59,678 nt of DNA. Source: Candidatus Aminicenantota bacterium (GTDB lineage Bacteria > Acidobacteriota > Aminicenantia > Aminicenantales > Aminicenantaceae). The notes beneath the pieces are model-generated. The model saw nothing but the letters and a program-made list of their open reading frames with translations, was not told the DNA's origin and made no database searches. The position numbers and the translations under genes were made by a program. Location of the stretch: contig DRHQ01000084.1 of NCBI GenBank assembly GCA_011049545.1, forward strand, positions 1-59,678. Reading direction: 5' to 3'. Shown here one piece after another: positions 55,922-59,678 of the stretch (position 1 is its first letter; each line of letters opens with the position of its first letter).

Positions 55922-56926
55922 TTATAAGCGGAATTCCATGACCTTTTTCAAATCTTCGCCACCGGTTCTATTTATGATGAGAGCATGAAGCAGATTCTTT
56001 CCCTGACGAAGCCTCTCCAAGTCTTTTTCCAAGATTAAAGGGATTTCCATTTCGTACATTTTGTTTTGCTTTTCTTTAAGCTCGTCTTCTTTAATTGCGA
56101 TGGCAAAGGCCTCTTCATATTCCCAGATGAGGTTACCCTCAGAATCCTTCAGCTCCAGGCGAACATCAAGCACAGTCTCCAGCATATCACCTTCAGCCTT
56201 ATACCAGATATTGCCGTAAGGTATCTCTATGGTGATTGTGCCTTCAACTCTGTCTTCTTCGACAACATCTTTCTTTACCCTCCATTTGAAATCAAAAAAT
56301 CTCTTTTCCTTTCCAAAAGTCTGCTGGGCTCTTGCCTGGGCTTTGGTGAGCTCATGCATATACATCAGGTTAAACTGTCGCATACCTGTGAGATCGTAAG
56401 TAACCAGCGAATAGATCCCTGTGCAGGTTGAATCAAGAAAGACGACCGGGAAAGCTCCGTAGTACCAGATCTCCCGGCAGCGGCTGTAGGGATCTCCTCC
56501 CATAGGATATCTCATTCTATCCATGGGCGGACCAAAAAGGATGTAGATTCTTCCCCTATCGGTCAACCATCCTGGTTTGGCTTCACTTACAAAAAGTTCA
56601 GATGCTCTTTCTATACGGTTGAAATACTCCATTTTAAATTCGTTTTCTTCGGTATCTTGATCAGGATCACGACGCTCCCAGAATTTTTCTATAAACTGTT
56701 CTTTTTCCGAGTTGGGGAGCTCGAGGAAAATTTTTCTCTCTTTTCTGGTGATGATATACTTGACCTTGGAGATAAAATCAGCATTTACAGGATCTAACTT
56801 GCGCTCTATATTATAAAGGCGACAGGAGGAAGAAAAGAAAACAAGAAAGGAACTGGAGAGAAGAAGGAAACAAAGGGCAAGGGGGATTTTTTTGGATTTT
56901 TTCTCTAAATTTAATGAATTACTCAT
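55922..56926 (-). CDS. GWxTD-domain lipoprotein-like protein (2)
   Basis: 334 residues. A hydrophobic segment (about 13-34) ends in cysteine C35 (FSSSCRLYN). The domain hallmarks are FWERRDPDQDTEENEF (about 82-97) and GWLTDRGRIYILFGPP (119-134), then WYYGAFPVVFLDSTCTG. The later part (EIPYGNIWYKAEGDMLETV) is beta-rich. It begins 4 bp inside the end of the next GWxTD gene, so the two are translationally coupled. Confidence 0.82.
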   Translation of the reverse strand: MSNSLNLEKKSKKIPLALCFLLLSSSFLVFFSSSCRLYNIERKLDPVNADFISKVKYIITRKERKIFLELPNSEKEQFIEKFWERRDPDQDTEENEFKMEYFNRIERASELFVSEAKPGWLTDRGRIYILFGPPMDRMRYPMGGDPYSRCREIWYYGAFPVVFLDSTCTGIYSLVTYDLTGMRQFNLMYMHELTKAQARAQQTFGKEKRFFDFKWRVKKDVVEEDRVEGTITIEIPYGNIWYKAEGDMLETVLDVRLELKDSEGNLIWEYEEAFAIAIKEDELKEKQNKMYEMEIPLILEKDLERLRQGKNLLHALIINRTGGEDLKKVMEFRL

Positions 56927-58989
56927 TTTTTCTCCTTTAAAGCCTCAACACTCTTCTTGATTTGAGGCTGATTCTGGTTTATCTCCAGGGATTTTTGCCA
57001 GGCTGCTAGGGCTTCGTCCGGCTCACCCAATTGGAAATAGCACTCGCCAATGGTATTTAATAAATTGATATTTATTCCATAACTAGAGATAGCTTTATCC
57101 AGGACCTCGATTGCTTTGCTTAACTCTCCCAAATTCTGGTAGGTTTTGCCCATCATAAAAAACACCTCGTATTTTGGCAGCTGAGGCTGGTTTATAAAAG
57201 GAAGCAGCAAAGATTCAACTTTTTTGTATTCGTTCAAGACCATGTAAGTCCGGGCCAAATTTAAAGCAAAATCAACTGAATCTGGTTTTTTCTGGAACGC
57301 TTTCTCCAGATTGACCCGAGCCTCGGCTATCTTGCCGCTGTTGAAAAGCTGCGTGCCTATCAAATAAAAATGGAGAGGATCTTGGGTATCAGGCGAGAGT
57401 TTAGAATAAACCCAGGGACGTGCTATGGCCTCAAGATGAGTTATATCAAACTCCTCGCTATCAAAAAGGACTTCCTGACCATCAACAAAAAGAGAGACTT
57501 GAACCCTGTAGTGAGCTGGGGGGAATTGGCTAAGATCAAACTGCTCCAGAATATTTGGCAAATCTTGATATTCTGCAACTTTTCTATTTTTAGAGAGAAA
57601 TTCTTCTCCGCTTTTAAGGAAGGTAAATTTGACCTCTCCTTTTTCTCTCAATTCCCCGCTCAGGCCATGAATCTGGAAAACTATGATCAAATTGCCGTCC
57701 TTGAGAAAGACTCTATTCGCCTGGAAGTAAATCTGGTATTCTCCAGCCTGAAACGGCCGCAGCCTGTCTTGCTGGGGTGTGCTCTTTTTAATCCTGTAGC
57801 CTAAAATGAGCGAAGTCATCTGGGGCGCTTCCTCCTCCTGCGGAATGACAAGGTTTCGCTCCAGTGAAGTAAATTCTTTGGATGTTTCATTTTTAAACAG
57901 GATGGAAAGCTTGTAATTCCCGGGGATAAGAGGAAACATATCCTGAATAAGCAGCGGCTGGCGCCTTATGCTCTTTATTCTTTCTTCATCAAAATCAAGA
58001 GAAATGGTTTTTTCAAATTGATAAATGTTTTTCCCTTCCAGGTTCGAGACAGTACCGTTAAGTTTCAGGTTGGCGTAATATTTATTCTCGTATTGGTCCA
58101 CAGAAAGCTTTGCTGGTTCAATAGCATAGTGAACAAAATAAAACCCTGAGCGGTCTTTAATCACTTTGACCAGAGAATCACTATCGATATAATTGGCCGT
58201 ATATTCCACTTCCACGATATCTTTGTACTCAAGAAACTTTTTGGCATATCTCTCCTTTATTTGTCTAATGGCGGTTGTCTCAACTCTCTGTATTAATAAA
58301 TCTGAAGACAGGGAAGGCCGCCCAATAACAGCAGCACCACCTTCTCCAGGGATAAGAGACAAAGAAACCTGAGCCAAGTCTGGCTCCATCTCCCTCAGCT
58401 CATTATAGGCCATTAAATAATCCATAGGGTCTCCCCAATAAGATGTCATCAAAGCCTGGGGGCCATCCTTGAGAGGACTGTAAAGTTTAAACTCTCCCAT
58501 GCCTCCTTGCTGAAAAAAAACAAGGTAAAAGCCTGGAGGAAGACCAAGCTTTGTAAGGCCTTGATAGAACCATATTACAGTAGGGTAAATCACAGTCTTT
58601 CCCTCAAACCTTTGTATATCAATGGGTTCACCCAGAATGATATGTACCCTTCCCCTGTCAGTTCTCCAGCCTAGCTTTGGTATCCCCCTTCCAAAAAAAT
58701 GGTTGGCATAATTTATACGCCGATAGTGTTCCTGCCTGAATTCATTTGTGGGTATGCCTTGAGTAGGATCTCTGTGTTTCCAGAAAGCATCTTGGAAAAG
58801 GTCTCTTTCTCTATCTGTCTCAAGCTTAAGAAAAACTTCCTTCTCAATTGGAGCCATGATATAAACGACTTCCTCTTCCAGCCATTTTTTGTAAGCAGGG
58901 GGAACCTTGCTTTTTTCTTTCTTTTTACCCCCAATAAGGAAGAAAACAGTAATTATTATAAGGAAAGAAATGTATAATTTCTTTTTCAC
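56923..58989 (-). CDS. Large GWxTD-domain protein with C-terminal TPRs (3)
   Basis: 688 residues, starting at GTG (58989) behind AAAGGAG. A membrane or signal segment lies at about 5-20. The GWxTD part has FWKHRDPTQGIPTNEF (about 69-84) and GWRTDRGRVHIILGEP (107-122). A beta-rich middle (about 290-530) precedes three or so TPR units (about 560-680; ALNLARTYMVLNEYKKVESL; LLNTIGECYFQLGEPDEALA). It is the first gene of the minus-strand GWxTD pair. Confidence 0.82.
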   Translation of the reverse strand: MKKKLYISFLIIITVFFLIGGKKKEKSKVPPAYKKWLEEEVVYIMAPIEKEVFLKLETDRERDLFQDAFWKHRDPTQGIPTNEFRQEHYRRINYANHFFGRGIPKLGWRTDRGRVHIILGEPIDIQRFEGKTVIYPTVIWFYQGLTKLGLPPGFYLVFFQQGGMGEFKLYSPLKDGPQALMTSYWGDPMDYLMAYNELREMEPDLAQVSLSLIPGEGGAAVIGRPSLSSDLLIQRVETTAIRQIKERYAKKFLEYKDIVEVEYTANYIDSDSLVKVIKDRSGFYFVHYAIEPAKLSVDQYENKYYANLKLNGTVSNLEGKNIYQFEKTISLDFDEERIKSIRRQPLLIQDMFPLIPGNYKLSILFKNETSKEFTSLERNLVIPQEEEAPQMTSLILGYRIKKSTPQQDRLRPFQAGEYQIYFQANRVFLKDGNLIIVFQIHGLSGELREKGEVKFTFLKSGEEFLSKNRKVAEYQDLPNILEQFDLSQFPPAHYRVQVSLFVDGQEVLFDSEEFDITHLEAIARPWVYSKLSPDTQDPLHFYLIGTQLFNSGKIAEARVNLEKAFQKKPDSVDFALNLARTYMVLNEYKKVESLLLPFINQPQLPKYEVFFMMGKTYQNLGELSKAIEVLDKAISSYGININLLNTIGECYFQLGEPDEALAAWQKSLEINQNQPQIKKSVEALKEKK

Positions 58990-59409
58990 AAGAACACTCC
59001 TTTATTATCTTAATATATGTATACTCTCCATCTAACAAGTTAAAGTGAACCACAAATAAATTCAAGTCATAATTATAGAATCCATATAACAAACTTAGCG
59101 CAATTTTTATGCCAAAAAATTCTCAATCGATATAAGTATTTCTTTTTCCGCAGTAGAAAACAAAATCCGCTCTACAACAAAAGTTGAGCTTGACAAATCA
59201 AGCTCCTGCAAATATTCGATATGCCATATATACCATGGGTTTAGCACTATTCATCTTAATTTTTAGCTCTTTTCTAGTTCTTGATGTCTTGACTCTTACT
59301 TCATAGTTTACTATTTTAAAGAATCAATAAAAAGAAAAAAAAGATGCTCCATGTCAAAGATCAAAGAAAAATCCCGTTTAACAGGATGGGTAAATAAAGG
59401 AGACACAAA
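58990..59409. other. Divergent gap between GWxTD and receptor genes
   Basis: Holds a GGGYTTGAT-type relative, GAGCTTGACAAATCAAGCTC, at 59186-59205, and otherwise AT-rich sequence. It must contain promoters for both divergent genes, but none could be assigned with confidence. Confidence 0.5.
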
Positions 59410-59678
59410 GTGGGAAAGAAAATATTCATATTTCTATTGATTCTATCTCTCTCGACAGGAATAGCCTCCAGAGCTTTTGCTCAAGGACAAACAGGCTCCA
59501 TCAAAGGGAAGATAACTGACAAGGCAGGAAATCCTTTGCCGGACGCCTTCATTTATGTTTCTTCACCAGCCATGCTAGGAATTCGGACTTATCTCTCCTC
59601 AAAGACAGGTGCTATCAGATTCCCTGGTCTTCCTCCTGGTATCTACAAAATCATGGCAGAAAAGCCCGAATTTAAAAC
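59410..59678 (+). CDS. Second CarboxypepD_reg-type receptor, N-terminus only (runs off right edge)
   Basis: Starts at GTG (59410) with AAGGAG seven bases before it. 89 codons are seen: a signal peptide (FIFLLILSLSTGIASRAFAQ) and the opening of a carboxypeptidase-regulatory-like domain (GSIKGKITDKAGNPLPDAFI), followed by SKTGAIRFPGLPPGIYKIMA. The layout matches the start of the complete receptor at 47959 (GTISGTVVDSEGNFLPGC; TGKFRFPSVAPG), so it is probably a second TonB-dependent receptor. Confidence 0.8.
   Translation, partial: MGKKIFIFLLILSLSTGIASRAFAQGQTGSIKGKITDKAGNPLPDAFIYVSSPAMLGIRTYLSSKTGAIRFPGLPPGIYKIMAEKPEFK

Overview
The window reads as a chromosomal segment of a Gram-negative, probably anaerobic bacterium. 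Three GWxTD-domain proteins, TPR and carboxypeptidase-regulatory-like domains on exported proteins, and TonB-dependent receptors of the CarboxypepD_reg type together suggest Candidatus Aminicenantes (OP8) or a relative. That placement is inference from gene content, not a phylogeny. Almost everything looks chromosomal. There is no phage, plasmid backbone or CRISPR array, and the only transposase is one REP-associated tyrosine transposase (RAYT).

Layout. 1-1075: the start of a winged-helix gene running off the left edge, a composite repeat, and a compact plus-strand unit (promoter with palindrome, 20-codon ORF with a ribosome binding site, hairpin terminator). 1076-10975, all minus strand: accD-folC, then the ATP synthase genes b', b, delta, alpha, gamma, beta, epsilon, then trmN6 and an hldE/rfaE2-like gene. 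The F0 a and c genes are not here. An upstream receiver protein has lost its phosphoacceptor. 11433-13826: ECF sigma factor, zinc-finger anti-sigma and a DUF4097 exported protein. 14020-16650: a penicillin-acylase gene broken by two frameshifts and carrying a repeat inside its signal-peptide region. 16918-20396: PiT phosphate transporter with DUF47 partner, Mut7-C protein, His-rich NicO/UreH-like transporter, tRNA-Ala(CGC). 20683-26673: PLP enzymes, an AhpD-like protein, a CsgG/LpoB-like lipoprotein, and a 5'-truncated NEW3 protein. 26674-29071: a periplasmic thiol pair (redoxin plus stand-alone DsbD-alpha-like domain) and an NYN protein. 29385-37178: an exported glutamate-racemase homologue, purM, an OSBS/NSAR-type enolase, two glycosyltransferases, a DapB-like dehydrogenase and a class III aminotransferase. 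37768-47598: TolC, tsaD-mtnA, two unknown genes, lepA, the RAYT element, tatA and a ROK kinase. 47959-59678: a cell-envelope region with a TonB-dependent receptor, a sulfatase-like/TPR fusion, three GWxTD proteins, a CarboxypepD_reg/TPR protein and the start of a second receptor.

Intergenic DNA is rich in short palindromic repeats of at least four families. One family (22-bp core starting GGGGTCAGACTTGC) flanks the RAYT gene as perfect inverted repeats. It also supplies the stop codons of the transposase and tsaD and abuts the lepA start. A second (GGGYTTGAT/ATCAARCCC) forms the terminator of the small-peptide unit and the stop codon of the penicillin-acylase gene.

The points most worth a second look are the small-peptide unit, the RAYT/REP system and its effect on gene ends, the exported racemase with both catalytic cysteines, the GWxTD/receptor region, the degenerate receiver, and the broken penicillin acylase. 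All calls come from reading the sequence and translations; no database search was run.
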